From Pleurodeles waltl (taxonomy: Eukaryota; Chordata; Amphibia; Caudata; Salamandridae), in the NCBI RefSeq assembly GCF_031143425.1, contig NC_090447.1:134435106-134499105 (forward strand): DNA of 64,000 nt, read 5' to 3'. Below the pieces are notes generated by a model. It did no database searches. It saw nothing but the letters and a program-made list of their open reading frames with translations, and was not told the DNA's origin. Within the stretch, counting starts at the first letter, position 1; each line of letters begins with the position of its first letter. The position numbers and the translations under genes are program-made. Below are positions 49,701-59,957 of this stretch, in pieces.

Positions 49701-50897
49701 TGGCACAACAGAGGCACTCCTGTTTCACTGAGGAGGAGTTAAGGGTCATGGTGGAAGAAATTGTCAGGGTAGAGCTACATCCTGAGGGACTCGCTGGAGT
49801 AGGAGGAGGACTGGACACTGGTAAGTCAACATTTACTACTTATCACCCCCATTCCTACATGCCATCTCACACTCTCACCCTCATTCCCATCACTCCACTC
49901 CATCCCACACACTGCACCTACATCTCAATAATCCCAATGCCAAGCCCTGCATGCTGCACCAATGCATGGACACCCCTCCCAACCCTGCATGGACTCCCAT
50001 CATTAAAGAATGCACAGCATAGGGAAACTAACAACCGCACAATACATCACCATACACAAGCAAAGGTTCTCAGGGCAACACCAACCATAGAGGGGAAACC
50101 ACAGAAGTGCAAATGTCATACAATTGAAGCATAATACATCATCTACATCTCCACAGGTACCCCAGTCAATGTCAGTGGAGAGGAGTTGCCACCACTATCC
50201 AGTCCCCCAAAATAAAATGCCTCCAGTGATGACAGTAACTCTGGACTTCAGGATCTGGGGGACTTACCTGGCTTATCAGGGACCACTGGACAGCCAGTCA
50301 CCCAAGCACACTCACAGACCACCACAGAGCCTCCCCCATTAGAAACCAACACCACAGCACCCACCCAGCGTACCCACACCTCTGTCCCCAGGACACGTCA
50401 ATCAGCAGTGTGCCCACCTGTACAGGAACCCCAGGCCACATCTCACCCACAAGACAATCAGGGACCTGGGGTCAGTGGGCCAACAGGGATACTGGGAGGA
50501 CTGCTGTGCGGCAGGGGGAGGACAGGAGCAGGTAACTGAATCTGCAGGAGGCACTCTCCGAGATCCTGGGAGCCTGCCAACATTCCCAAGACACAATGGG
50601 CCAGATCCTTGACAACGTGCAGGAGAACATGCTGCTGCAGGAGGGACAGTATCAGGGGATCAGGGAGGACTTGCAGGCCATTAACAACACCTTGGTCTCC
50701 ATAGCAGGGGTGCTGGTAGACATGGCCAACATCATGAGGGAGGCAACAGCACATCAGCGGGCCCCTACCACTAGCCAGTCAACTGAACAGCCCTCCACTT
50801 CCGCTAGTGGCCAGGAGGGCCCGCCACAGGACCCACAGGCCACCAGCATCCCTCCCCTGCAGAAGGTGAACCTCCCGCAAACGTTCCATGCGACCTA
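49700..50897 (+). pseudogene. Harbinger C SANT/Myb-like gene 1 (two exons)
   Basis: Exon 1 (49,700-49,820) reads MAQQRHSCFTEEELRVMVEE, the first helix of a SANT/Myb-like domain, and ends at GTAAGT. Exon 2 (50,157-50,897) starts after CCACAG in the same frame. It is Ser/Pro/Thr-rich, has one TAA after LSSPPK and a frameshift near 50,535, then a helical segment (GQILDNVQENMLLQEGQYQG; IREDLQAINNTLVSIAGVLV) before a TAA. The usual second and third SANT helices are not obvious, so an exon may be lost within the 336-bp intron. An AATAAA follows at 51,119-51,124. It ends convergent with the transposase gene. Confidence 0.7.
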
Positions 50898-51118
50898 AAC
50901 AGAAGCCAGAGACTCCTGCCAAGACCACCACCAGGAATTGAGACTCTCCTGATTGTCCCCTTTGTGTCCCACTCAGTCACCTTGAACTGCCATTGCTCCC
51001 CTTCGTATGTCCCCTTGGACACTGCACCTGTGCTACAAACAGACTGGAACAATACCCTGGACTTTCCTGCATCATCACCCCATTCCTTTGCACTTTCACC
51101 TCTATTTTTTAGCATTAC

Positions 51119-51124
51119 AATAAA
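51119..51124 (+). terminator. Polyadenylation signal AATAAA after SANT gene 1
   Basis: Lies 220 bp after the stop codon, with only about 295 bp left before the end of the convergent transposase gene. Confidence 0.55.
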
Positions 51125-51418
51125 CACTCTTGAATGAAACTTGACTACTAGTATTTCATGTATTGCAAATTTGTATTGATTGAAACAGCTACATCCATTG
51201 CAAAAAAACTTTACATAGTGAGAGCATAGAATGAATGACCTGTTGCTGGCTGTGGTGATCACATCACAACATTGTTGTCATATCACCAACATCTGTAAAA
51301 TGATAATCCATAGGTGACAGTAAGTAGAGGTAACAAGTGGGTAATGCCAGCATGCCACTGCCACACAGAATACAACAATAGTCAAAGAAATGTGACCTTG
51401 CACTGTCTCACCTGTGTG

Positions 51419-52530
51419 TCATTGGAAGTACAGATGGATCACTACTGTTCTGTTGTCCACATTCTCATCCTCCTCATCCTCACTGTCCTCAGGGTCCACT
51501 GCTGCCACAGGGGCATCTCCAGTCTCCTCCTCCTGCAGAAAAGGTACATGGTGTCTGAGGGCCAGGTTGTACAACATGCAACATGCTGCTACGATCTGGC
51601 AGACCTTCTTGGGTGAGTAGCACAGGGATCCACCTGTCAGATGGAGGCACCTGAACCTGGCTTTCAGGTGGCCGAAGGTCCTCTCAATTACCCTTCTGGT
51701 TTGCCCATTTGCCTCATTATAACGTTCTTCACCCCTTGTCCTGGCATTCCTGATGGGGTCAGCAGCTACAATAGGTTTGGGTAGCCAGAATCACCTCCAA
51801 GTATCGAAGGACAACATTTAGCCACACACTATCCTATTTGGCTAACAGCAGAGGCACATACAAACATACACTAGGTGGGGACCAAGGCTCACCTTTAAGC
51901 CATACCCTGTGCCTCTGTAAGTGGGCCATCGCATTTCTGACGCTGCTATTCCTCAGGACAGAGGCATCATTCACTGACCCAGGATATTTAGCATTGATGT
52001 GGGACATGTACTGGTCCGCCAGGCACACCATCTGCACATTCATGGAGTGGAAACTCTAACGATTCCTGCACACCTGTTCATTCTGCCGGGGAGGGCGGGG
52101 GACAAACGTAATATGTGTTCTGTCAATCGCCCCAATAATATTGGGGATATGTCCCATTGCATAGAATCTGGCCTTCACAGTGGCCAAATCTTCCACCTGG
52201 GGGAAAGCTATGTAGCTGCACATGTGTTTTACCAGGGCAGACAAGAGTCTTGCCAGCACAATTGAGAACATTGGCTGTGACATTCCTGTTGCCAAGCCCA
52301 CTGTCACTTGGAAAGAACCTGTTGCCAGGAAATGTAGCACTGATAGAACCTGTGCAAGAGGGGGGGTCACAGTCGGATGACTGATAGCTGAGATCAGGTC
52401 AGGCTCCAACTGGGCACACAGCTCTTCGATTGTGGCCCTGTCCAGACTATAGGTGAGTATTATGTGCCTCTCCTCCAGCTAGGTCCACCAGGGGTCTGTA
52501 CACGGGGGTATGTCTCCATCTCCTATTCAT
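51419..52530 (-). pseudogene. Harbinger C transposase (HARBI1-like), DDE triad retained
   Basis: Exon 1 (52,530-51,893) starts at an ATG. A one-base shift near 52,470 precedes SLDRATIEELCAQLEPDLIS, then IGAIDRTHITFVP (first D, about 52,122), a TAG at 52,056-52,058 and YPGSVNDASV (second D, 51,966-51,968). The intron (51,892-51,766; 127 bp) has GTGAGC and TGTAG borders. Exon 2 (51,765-51,419) is fully open, with VIERTFGHLKARFRCLH (catalytic E, 51,683-51,685), KKVCQIVAACCMLYNLALR and an acidic tail. One stop and one shift are the only clear breaks, so this is the best preserved transposase in the window and a recent loss. It is divergent from SANT gene 2. Confidence 0.9.
51766..51892 (-). other. 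127-bp intron of the Harbinger C transposase
   Basis: GTGAGC donor and TTGTAG acceptor. It falls in the same place as the introns in transposases A and B, between the second D block and the ERTFG block, so the position is conserved across the three elements. Confidence 0.75.
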
Positions 52531-52995
52531 CCGCAGCGGTAGGAATCTAATGGACACAAGAGTGAGTAGGCTGTCACAATTTGAACAACTATATCACAAC
52601 AGCAGTCCACATTGTGCATCTATGTATTGGGACAGTGTAATTTTCAAAGTATGTGCCTATTTATCCTGTGATGCAGCAATTATCAATAGGCCTGTTCACC
52701 CCCCCTGAAATGGTGACCGCATATCCTGTGTGGAGTGACAGGTGGAAGTGAGGTCATTCCACTGATGTTGTGTGCTGTGGCGGTAGGCGGTCATGAACCA
52801 CCGTGCAATTCCTCATTGGATAATATTGGGCCCTAAGGGGTGCAGTGGTAAATGGGGAACTACGCCATCAGTGACGGTGTACACTGCACCGGACGTGACC
52901 ACCATTTTCTATCTGATTCCTCACTTGTTTCCTGCCCTTCCACAGGAGAAGACCTACACTGCATGTGCTGCTGTGATCTGTGTCTGGAACCTACC
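52531..52995. promoter_or_regulatory. Divergent region between transposase and SANT gene 2
   Basis: 465 bp between two divergent start codons. I infer a shared bidirectional promoter from the layout, which repeats in Harbinger A. No TATA box was recognised. Confidence 0.4.
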
Positions 52996-55172
52996 ATGGC
53001 CTGTGTGACCGGGGAAAGGGCCCCAGCCTTCACTTCAGAGGAGTTGGAGCGACTAGTGGATGGGGTCCTACCGCAGTACAGACGGCTGTATGGGCCTCCA
53101 GACCAACAGGTGAGTACACTTTGGCCATGATGCATGTGGCAAGGATGCATGGAGATGTGTGTGAAAGCATTGTGTAAGGGTGGGTGGGGGGATTTTCTTT
53201 TGGCGGTGTACATGTTGTGAGCTGGCCTATGTGTGTGCCAATGGTGATGGGTTCGGGTAGGGTGGGCCGTGTGTGTGACAGGCTGGACTGCTTGGTTAAT
53301 GGAATTCTCCTGTATGTATTACCTCTGCAGGTCAGCCTCCATCAAAAGAAGGGATTATGGCGTGCCATCGCCATGGATGTGCAGACCCTGGGGGTCTATG
53401 GAAGGCGGAGCACCCACTGTCCGAAACAGTGGGAGGACCTGAGACGCTGGGCATGGAAGACCGCTGAGGCCCAGCTGGATATGGCCTCCCAATGAAGAAG
53501 GGGTGCCTGTCGGACCCTGACCCCCCGATGGCCTGCATACTGGCAGTGGCCTACCCTGAGCTGGATGGGTGTTTAAGGGAAGCACAGCAGCCACAAGGGG
53601 GTGAGTACAGTAGGTATCATTACAGTGGGTATCACTTACGGCTGGTGAGGTGGTACTGGGTGGTGGTTGTTTGTTAGTGGGTGCCCCTAAGGCCAGCCCA
53701 GACATTGCAGCATGGGTCCTCTGAAGGGTAATGGTTGCATGGAAAATACAGGTAACATAGCTTGTTAGTATTCACTTCTAGGCAGGGCTGCGTGGGTCCA
53801 AGGTGTGATGCAGTTTGGCGGTGTGTGATCCTCCTCCTGCCTTAGTGACTAGCCATTTCACTGGTAGTGCAATGCATAGTGCGTAGGCCTGTTTCCTGTG
53901 TGTGAGGGTGCTGTGTACGCCAATGGTGGTGTTGCAGCCATTGACCCAGTGTATCCTTTGTCTCTCTCCCCCCTTTTCTTGTTTTGTCATTCTTTCCTTG
54001 TGTGCATTAGCATCATCTGGCAGAGGAGCAGGAGCACCGGTGGCAGAGTACACCGACCCCCGAGGGAACAAGTGGGATGGAGGGCGAGGGGAGCACCACG
54101 GTGGAGACAGAAGGGGACAACACAGACTCTTATACCTCCTCCGATGGGAGCTCTCTGGTGGTGGCGGACACCTCTGTGACCACCCCAGCTGCAGGTACAG
54201 CTGCCACCCCCGTACCAGCATCACCCTCCCAGTAGCCCCTCAGCGAGTTGCACGTGCCCGCTCACCCCGGAGGGTGGGAATCTCCTTCGCCCCAGGCACC
54301 TCTGGCCCTGCTCAGTGAGCCCTGCTGCACTGAGTGAGGAGGCTTTTAACTTCCTGAGATCCATCTCTGTAGGGCAGTAAACCATTGCCAATGCCATCCA
54401 GGGGCTGGCATCCCAGAGGCAGCAATGCAATGCATTCCTGGAGGGCATTTATGGTGGTTTGGCGGTCCAACAGAGATCGATTCAGGCTCTGGCCTCCTCT
54501 CTAATGGCAGCCATTGTCCCTGTTTCTACCATCCCCCCCTCCAACCTCTACTTCCCAGTCCCATTCTCCTCAGCCCCAACCCATCCCAAGCACACAAACA
54601 GATGAGCATGCACACAACCCAACACACAAGAGTGGCACAGGCAAACACAAGCACTACACTTCATCCCACAGGCACTCACACAAACACCATACCGTTGCAG
54701 ACACGACAACATCCACAGCCTCTACTGTCTCCCCCTCCTCCTCCTCCACCTCCCTTCCAGTCACGTCCACACTCACACCTGTATGCACTACATCTACATC
54801 CAATACCAACATAACCTCACTAAGCAGAACACCCACCTCACAGACAGACACCTCCACAACAGCCATGCACATGTCCCCCGTGTCCTCTCCAACATGTTTG
54901 TCCCACTTCCTAAAGGACACAAACGCAAGCACTCAGACACCCAACTGCCATCGATCTCACATCAGCATACAGCCCATGCACCTGCACTCAAATCCAGCAG
55001 ACATACACCTCCAACAACCACTCCCATTACTCCTCCATCTTCCTGCCCCAATGTCCCTAAAAAGCTTTTCTTTTCCCAAATTGCCCTCTCACCCCCCCTC
55101 CTGCACATATGGGCAGGGTACCAAGGACACAGCCCAGTACCTCAGCCAAACAGTCCACGGGGACAGTGGTAG
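52996..55172 (+). pseudogene. Harbinger C SANT/Myb-like gene 2 (three exons)
   Basis: Exon 1 (52,996-53,109) reads APAFTSEELERLVDGVLPQY and ends at GTGAGT. Exon 2 (53,331-53,600) gives HQKKGLWRAIAMDVQTLGVY and KQWEDLRRWAWK, then a TGA and a one-base loss before ILAVAYPELDGCLREAQQ. Exon 3 (from 54,011) has Ser/Thr/acidic (VETEGDNTDSYTSSDGSSLV), basic (RVARARSPRRVG) and LSEEAFNF...NAFLEGIYGGLAVQQRSIQA blocks in shifting frames, then a C/A-rich stretch and NVPKKLFFSQ. All three exons align with the SANT gene of Harbinger A. The SANT domain suggests DNA binding to transposon ends. Confidence 0.8.
54560..54830. repeat. C/A-rich low-complexity stretch in SANT gene 2 exon 3
   Basis: Imperfect CACA/CCTCCT repeats matching the position of the stretch at 9,895-10,260. 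The long open frame here (255 codons from 54,514) is a by-product of composition. Confidence 0.7.
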
Positions 55173-55475
55173 CACCACCTACTTGTGGTGGTGTCAACAC
55201 CAGAGCAATACGCGCTCTATTGGCGACAAAAATGCAAAAACCCAGCACTCTCAAAACAAAGTAATTTATGCATTGTGCTGATATGTTGTGGTTTAACCTT
55301 TTGCATTGCAGAGTTCAATCCTGAAAACTTATTTTTAATATGCTTACAAATACTGTTCCTTTGCAATGTATTGCTGCAGGTTTTCAGAGTGTGTTAGGGT
55401 GTGGCCCCTTTCCAGGGCCTTCCAGAGACTTTCCCTGCAACACGCCTGGGCGTGGTTCTGGGCTGGGCCAAGACT

Positions 55476-55484
55476 CTATAAAAG
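55476..55484 (+). promoter_or_regulatory. TATA box in the LTR-like insertion
   Basis: CTATAAAAG followed by GAGAGCC, with GC-rich GGGCGTGG upstream. Confidence 0.55.
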
Positions 55485-55704
55485 AGAGCCAGCCCAACTC
55501 CCAGTGCTCACTATTCAGAGGTCCCGGTGCAGAGCAGCAGCTTCTTCCTGAGCTCCTGTCCCGGCGGCCTATTTGGATCTTCCAGTCTTCTGCCCTAATC
55601 CTTCATTGGTGATCATTGTTCCAGGCGGTAAGACGGTGGTTGGACTGTCCCGACACCGTTATTTAGAATTTTCATATTCTTGGTTTAAATTCTTAAATGA
55701 GTAA

Positions 55705-56400
55705 CAGATCACTTGCACGCTACCATTTCTTGACATTTATATGGTAGTTTACAAATAGGCAAGACGCACAATTTATTTAATAAAGGTTTGACTTTGTTAT
55801 TCATTGCGCGCTACCATTTCTTGACATTTACATGGTGGCTTAAGAATCGGCAAGACGCGCAATTCGTTTTATGGTGTTTAAACATTGTTGTCCATTGCGC
55901 ACTACTATTTCTTGACATTTACATGATGTTTTACGAATTGGCAAGACGCACAACTCGTTTCATGAGCATTTAAATTTGTTGTTCATTGCGTGCTACCATT
56001 TCTTGACATTTTACATGGTGGCTTAAGAATCGGCAAAAGAAGCGCGATTCGTTTCATTGTACTTTGATCTTGTTATTTATTGTGAGCTGTTATTCCTTGA
56101 CATTTACATTGTGTTTTACGAATCGGCAAGACGCGCGATTCGATTAATGATGATTTGACTTTGATATTCATTGCGTGCTACCATTTCTTGGTATTTTACA
56201 TGGTAACACTCGAATTGGCAAGACGCACGATTCTCTCCTCGAGTTTAATTCATGTTGTTTATTGTATGCTACTATTCTAAGATATTTCTTATGTAATATT
56301 CGAGTTGACAAGTTGTGTGATTTGTTTCCTGAATCCATATTGTGTTATTCATGGTGCACAATCCTTTTATGGTGTTTACTATGTATGAATATGTCTGCAA
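55705..56400. repeat. 91-bp tandem repeats, about 7-8 units
   Basis: The block GCTACCATTTCTTGACATTT and its variants start near 55,719, 55,810, 55,900, 55,992, 56,086, 56,177 and 56,278. Each unit also has a GAATCGGCAAGACGCGC-type block. Divergence grows toward the right end. Confidence 0.9.
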
Positions 56401-56750
56401 TATGCGCAATTTGTGTTGAGGCATTTTGGGAGTGCACAGAGGGCCAGAGCTTCTAGATGCAGTGTTGTGTGGTCCTAGTGTACATTCTCAGAACATGATT
56501 TATATGACTGGTTTAAAATTTAGTCAGAATGTTTTTTCTGATTCTCATGTAAAGGAAAGTACTTGAATAAGAAAGTTTTCATTTAATTCATCTTGATTCC
56601 CCTACAGGTATCCGGCCATCTTGAAACTTAGTCATTTTAAACTTAACTCTTAGATTGTTCATGAGTGACTAGGCTTAGAATCATAGTCTACTATTGACTT
56701 CAGGAGATATAATTTTCATATTGTGTGTTCTAACCTTTTTCTTACTACAG

Positions 56751-57389
56751 GTCTCCTCCCCAGCTGTTCCCTTCCTAATCCCCTCTTGGACTCTCTCAGT
56801 CTCTGTGATTTATCTATCAGAGTCTTGGAGCTGTTCGGTGGTGGACGTGTTGGGAAGGTGCACAGACCCCGAGGATCTGGTGACTCTGACAGGTGGTAAG
56901 TATACCAGACCTATGACACTGAAGGGGAAGGAGCCAGCACCACCAGGGATGAAAGGGAAGAGTCTTGCACCAGCTGTGAGAAAGGGGAAGGGGCCTGCCC
57001 CAACTGTGAGGAAGTGGAAGGAACCTGCACCAGCTGTGAAGAACGGGAAGGAGCCTGCACCACCAGGCAGAGAGGGGAAGAGCCCATCCACCCATGCCAG
57101 GAAGGGTAAGGGACCCCCGACCCATGAACAGGAGGAGACGAGGCACTCTATGCCAGCAGAAGCTGTCAGGATAACACCACCGCCAACTGTGGATGTGCAG
57201 CCATCGGTGAGTGCAGGGGCTGCCCAGGAGCCTCCTCCAACAACCACCACAATGCAGCCATCAGTGAGTGCAGGGGCTGCCCAGGTAACCACCACCACAA
57301 TGCAGCCATCAGTGAGTGCAGGGGCTGTCCAGGAGCCTCCTCCAACCACCATCACAGTGCAGACATCACCGTCAGTGGACGCCATGTAG
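56751..57389 (+). CDS. Lys/Pro/Ala-repeat ORF of Harbinger C
   Basis: After a pyrimidine-rich TTTTTCTTACTACAG acceptor the frame is open for 213 codons to a TAG. It starts with a Ser/Val-rich segment. From about 56,925 it contains six or seven 9-12-residue repeats of the type KGKEPAPP, then three longer 20-residue repeats around MQPSVSAGAAQ. It is strongly basic, then Pro/Thr-rich. The first 150 bp resemble part of exon 3 of SANT gene 2 (GTGCACAGACCCCGAGG-like block), so it could be an alternative last exon. No known domain; function unknown. Confidence 0.5.
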   Translation, partial: VSSPAVPFLIPSWTLSVSVIYLSESWSCSVVDVLGRCTDPEDLVTLTGGKYTRPMTLKGKEPAPPGMKGKSLAPAVRKGKGPAPTVRKWKEPAPAVKNGKEPAPPGREGKSPSTHARKGKGPPTHEQEETRHSMPAEAVRITPPPTVDVQPSVSAGAAQEPPPTTTTMQPSVSAGAAQVTTTTMQPSVSAGAVQEPPPTTITVQTSPSVDAM

Positions 57390-58009
57390 TCCACCCTCTA
57401 GGGGCTACTGTGTGGCCTGCCCCCTCCAGAACCAGTGGGTAAGTCACCCACTTCAGAGGCTGTAGCCTTGCACTCCCCAGGACAAAGCAATGGGCATGTT
57501 GCTCCCTTCAGAACCATCTGGCTGAGGTGTCAGCCCCTGAGGTGTCTGCCTATTTGCAAACTGATACCCCTGCAGTGTACTATCCAGATGTGGTCAGGAT
57601 TCGAGGTGGGCCTTAGACTGTGCCCAGTGGCCGTGTGGGCCCTTTGAACGTTGGACTTGGCAGTGTCACTTTGTGTAAATGTGTACATATCTGTTGTCCT
57701 TGCATTATTCTGCTGTTTTTCGGGACAAATTGTTTTTCGAATGCAGCTGGTTGTGTGTGTGGTGTGTGCGTGTCAGGTCTGTGTCATGTGTGTGTGTGTC
57801 ACTCTCATTTTCCTCCCTCCCTCTCTTGTGTGGTAGGTGGCTGTACTCACCGTCGTCGCCTTTGTCGATGCTGGTGTTCCAGGTGGAGCATAACATAGAA
57901 GACCATTGGGAAAACTTGCAGTTCGGGTTCCATGGTGGCGTGGTTCTTCCCTGTGTCTCCAGTGGTGAGTCCTTTCACTTTTGAGCTCTGTTTCCATCAG
58001 GCTTTTGTT
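57390..58009. other. 3' region of Harbinger C, no gene
   Basis: TG-rich sequence with a GTGTGTGT tract near 57,750-57,800. Overlapping short frames without domain content. Confidence 0.4.
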
Positions 58010-58261
58010 GGCGTTGGTACCACCCCAGAAAAGGTGGTGGATTGCAGGGTCGAAATATGGTGGGCGGTACTTTGTCTCACGCCTGGCTGTTGCCGGCTAC
58101 CGCAGTGGTGGCTGTTGTTTCTGCTGTGGCGGTTGGTGTGGTACATTGGCTGTCTATAGGAGTTATCACCGCCATGGACATAATCTGGCTGTACTTACCA
58201 CCAGCCTGTTGGCAGTATTACCGCCACTTTATCACCCACCGCCAGGGTCGTAATGACCACC
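58010..58261. repeat. Right subterminal and terminal inverted repeat of Harbinger C
   Basis: Dense GGCGGT/ACCGCC motifs, including CCACCAGCCTGTTGGCAG and ACCGCCAGGGTCGTAATGAC, form nested hairpins. The last 28 bp pair with the left end at 49,130. Confidence 0.75.
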
Positions 58262-58609
58262 TATGTTTCCTTCTTGCAGGTTCTCATGTTGTTATCAGTG
58301 TTAACGACTTGGTCTTACTGGTACCCATCGATCATCCTCCCAGACCTTCAAACTACTCCCAAGTTTGTTTAGGGTCAGTACAACCTCAACTGTATGTCTC
58401 CCACGATTCACATGCATCGGCCTGGTACTGTAAACAAGCAGCTTGGCAGATAGTTGCGTCTATGGAATGGCACAAACAAGAGTCGCGGACTCAGCGTGGT
58501 ACACTAGTTTTCTGTATGCATTCCCACTCATCAACTCTATCTGATCTAAGTAGCCCTTTTGTGTCACAATGTCTTCCGCACACTAGGCTTAGGTCGATAC
58601 TATACAGCA
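58262..58609 (-). repeat. 5' LTR, piece 3 (U3 start)
   Basis: Aligns with about 40,428-40,776 of the 3' LTR, for example CCTTCAAACTACTCCCAA and GTACAACCTCAA. On the minus strand it begins TGCTGTATAG, matching TGATGTGTG of the other LTR. It completes a total LTR length near 757 bp. Confidence 0.85.
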
Positions 58610-59250
58610 TTTGTTCTTCTTATTTAGATATGAAACTTACATTTTAATTTTCCAGAAAGTGGTGCAGCTGGTATAAGAATGTTCAGCAGACTTTACTGGT
58701 TTTAACAGTGTGTATGTTTTATCATTCTGAACGTATTACATTTTCAAGGCATTAGTATTATACGGAGAGATGGAATCCAGTTCTTAGGTCTGGCATAAAG
58801 ACAACTTTACTTGTCTGCCAACCTCATGTTTTTTTTTAAAACATAAAGTATATGCATATTGAAAGGCTGTTAATCATTTATTTTTATTTATTGGGATGTT
58901 CAAAGGTCACTTAATATATGCTTCCTCCAACCACAGCACACAGTAAAGGACACTGAGTCAGCCCACTTGAACCAACATTTACTTCTATTTTAATTCACTG
59001 CATTTTTGCATTTTGCTTCTGCAAATATATACATCCAATCAAAGTATCCCAAACTTAGAAATTTGAAGACACCTGTGTTTAACAGTGACTACAAGTACAT
59101 ATGTTTATTAGGATTTCATTGCTTACTTCCACACCAATTAAGACATTTGTTGAAAGATGCAATATTGACTCATTATAAAAAAAAGGTATGTTATATTTAT
59201 TTATCCAATAAAATTATAACAAATCCTAAGCCTAAGAAAATAATTTCTGG
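58610..59250. other. AT-rich flank, nothing recognised
   Basis: No gene or repeat border supported. Confidence 0.45.
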
Positions 59251-59957
59251 TTGTTGCATCTAATTGGAAAGGCACATTTAGTAACATCTCGAGGTATTGC
59301 AGGTTTGTAAAAGTATTTTCAGGCTGTTAGATCTGACTGGAGAGATGCAGCTAGCAATGATTTGAGTTATTGCAGGTATATGAATGTCTTGCCAGCCTCA
59401 AGTTTTCATAAAATGTGATAATGAAAGTAAATGTAGAAATAAAAGGGTTTTAGGCGAATCTTCTACATCCATTAGATTTTAACATTTTGCCTTCTCCTTC
59501 AAAGCACAAGGCAATAGATACCCTTCAATAAAAACTACATAATTCTGGTACACATGTATACCTACACTTAAAAGTAGTCTGCTAAGGATATTGCTGTGAG
59601 CCCTTAATTCATAGAAAATGGCTACATATTTGAAAATTATTTTGATGCCAAACTATTTTAACTTTGAGAAAGACATTTCAAGCAATTGCATCTGACTCAA
59701 GAAGTTAATTTACTTACTCCTTGATGTATGGCAGCCCTGTGAGGACTTCAAGCTGTTGGATCTAACTTAGGAGGAACATATAGAATCCAACTGAGATATT
59801 ATAGCTTGGGGAAAGACTTTTCAGCCTGTTGCGTCTGACTAGAGAGGTTCATGTAGTAATGACTTAAAGCTCAAACAGCTTTGTGAGTAATTCAAGCAGT
59901 TCAATTTGAATTTAGATGGACAGACGTCCTGCAATATTTTGTGGCACTGTAGGCTTG
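59251..59957. repeat. Tandem repeat of ~75 bp, left part
   Basis: Blocks like CTGTTAGATCTGACTGGAGAG...TGAGTTATTGCAGGTTTGT recur from about 59,251, 59,323, 59,681, 59,751 and 59,828, with an unrelated stretch between 59,403 and 59,680. The array resumes after 62,526. Confidence 0.65.

Larger units (their letters stand above)
55390..56640 (+). mobile_element. LTR-like insertion inside Harbinger C
   Basis: Starts near TGTTAGGGTGTGGCCCC. It contains CTATAAAAG (55,476-55,484) in a GC-rich promoter-like block, an AATAAA (55,779-55,784) about 300 bp later, and then the 91-bp tandem repeats. That order fits U3-R-U5 of an LTR. The right border and target duplication were not found. It differs in sequence from the other two LTR families here. 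Confidence 0.5.
49130..58261. mobile_element. Harbinger C: 9.1-kb element with transposase and two SANT/Myb-like genes
   Basis: The left end GGCCCTCATTGTGACACTGG and the reversed right end GGTGGTCATTACGACCCTGG are inverted relatives, followed on both sides by GCGGT-rich subterminal DNA. TAT flanks both sides (49,127-49,129 and 58,262-58,264), and the intact LTR at 40,4xx supplies the empty site. Contents in order: SANT gene 1 (+), transposase (-), SANT gene 2 (+), an LTR-like insertion and a Lys/Pro/Ala-repeat ORF (+). Without the LTR-like insertion it is still near 7.9 kb, large for a Harbinger element with the usual two genes. Confidence 0.8.
40037..58609 (-). mobile_element. Endogenous retrovirus (minus strand), 5' LTR split by nested transposons
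   Basis: Two related LTRs bracket a decayed retroviral interior on the minus strand. The 3' LTR is at 40,037-40,776. The 5' LTR is in three pieces: 47,798-48,180, 49,104-49,129 and 58,262-58,609. The interior order from 5' to 3' is RT, RNase H, integrase, dUTPase and env-like. A dUTPase after the integrase is typical of the ERV-L (class III) lineage, and the pol blocks look like that lineage. Gag, protease and most of RT are not recognisable. I see no primer-binding site and no target duplication. All reading frames are broken, so it cannot be functional. Confidence 0.8.

Noticed and set aside
54514..55281. 255-codon open frame
   Set aside because: Runs through C/A-rich low-complexity DNA; the homologous frame shared with Harbinger A (VPKK block) is a different one.
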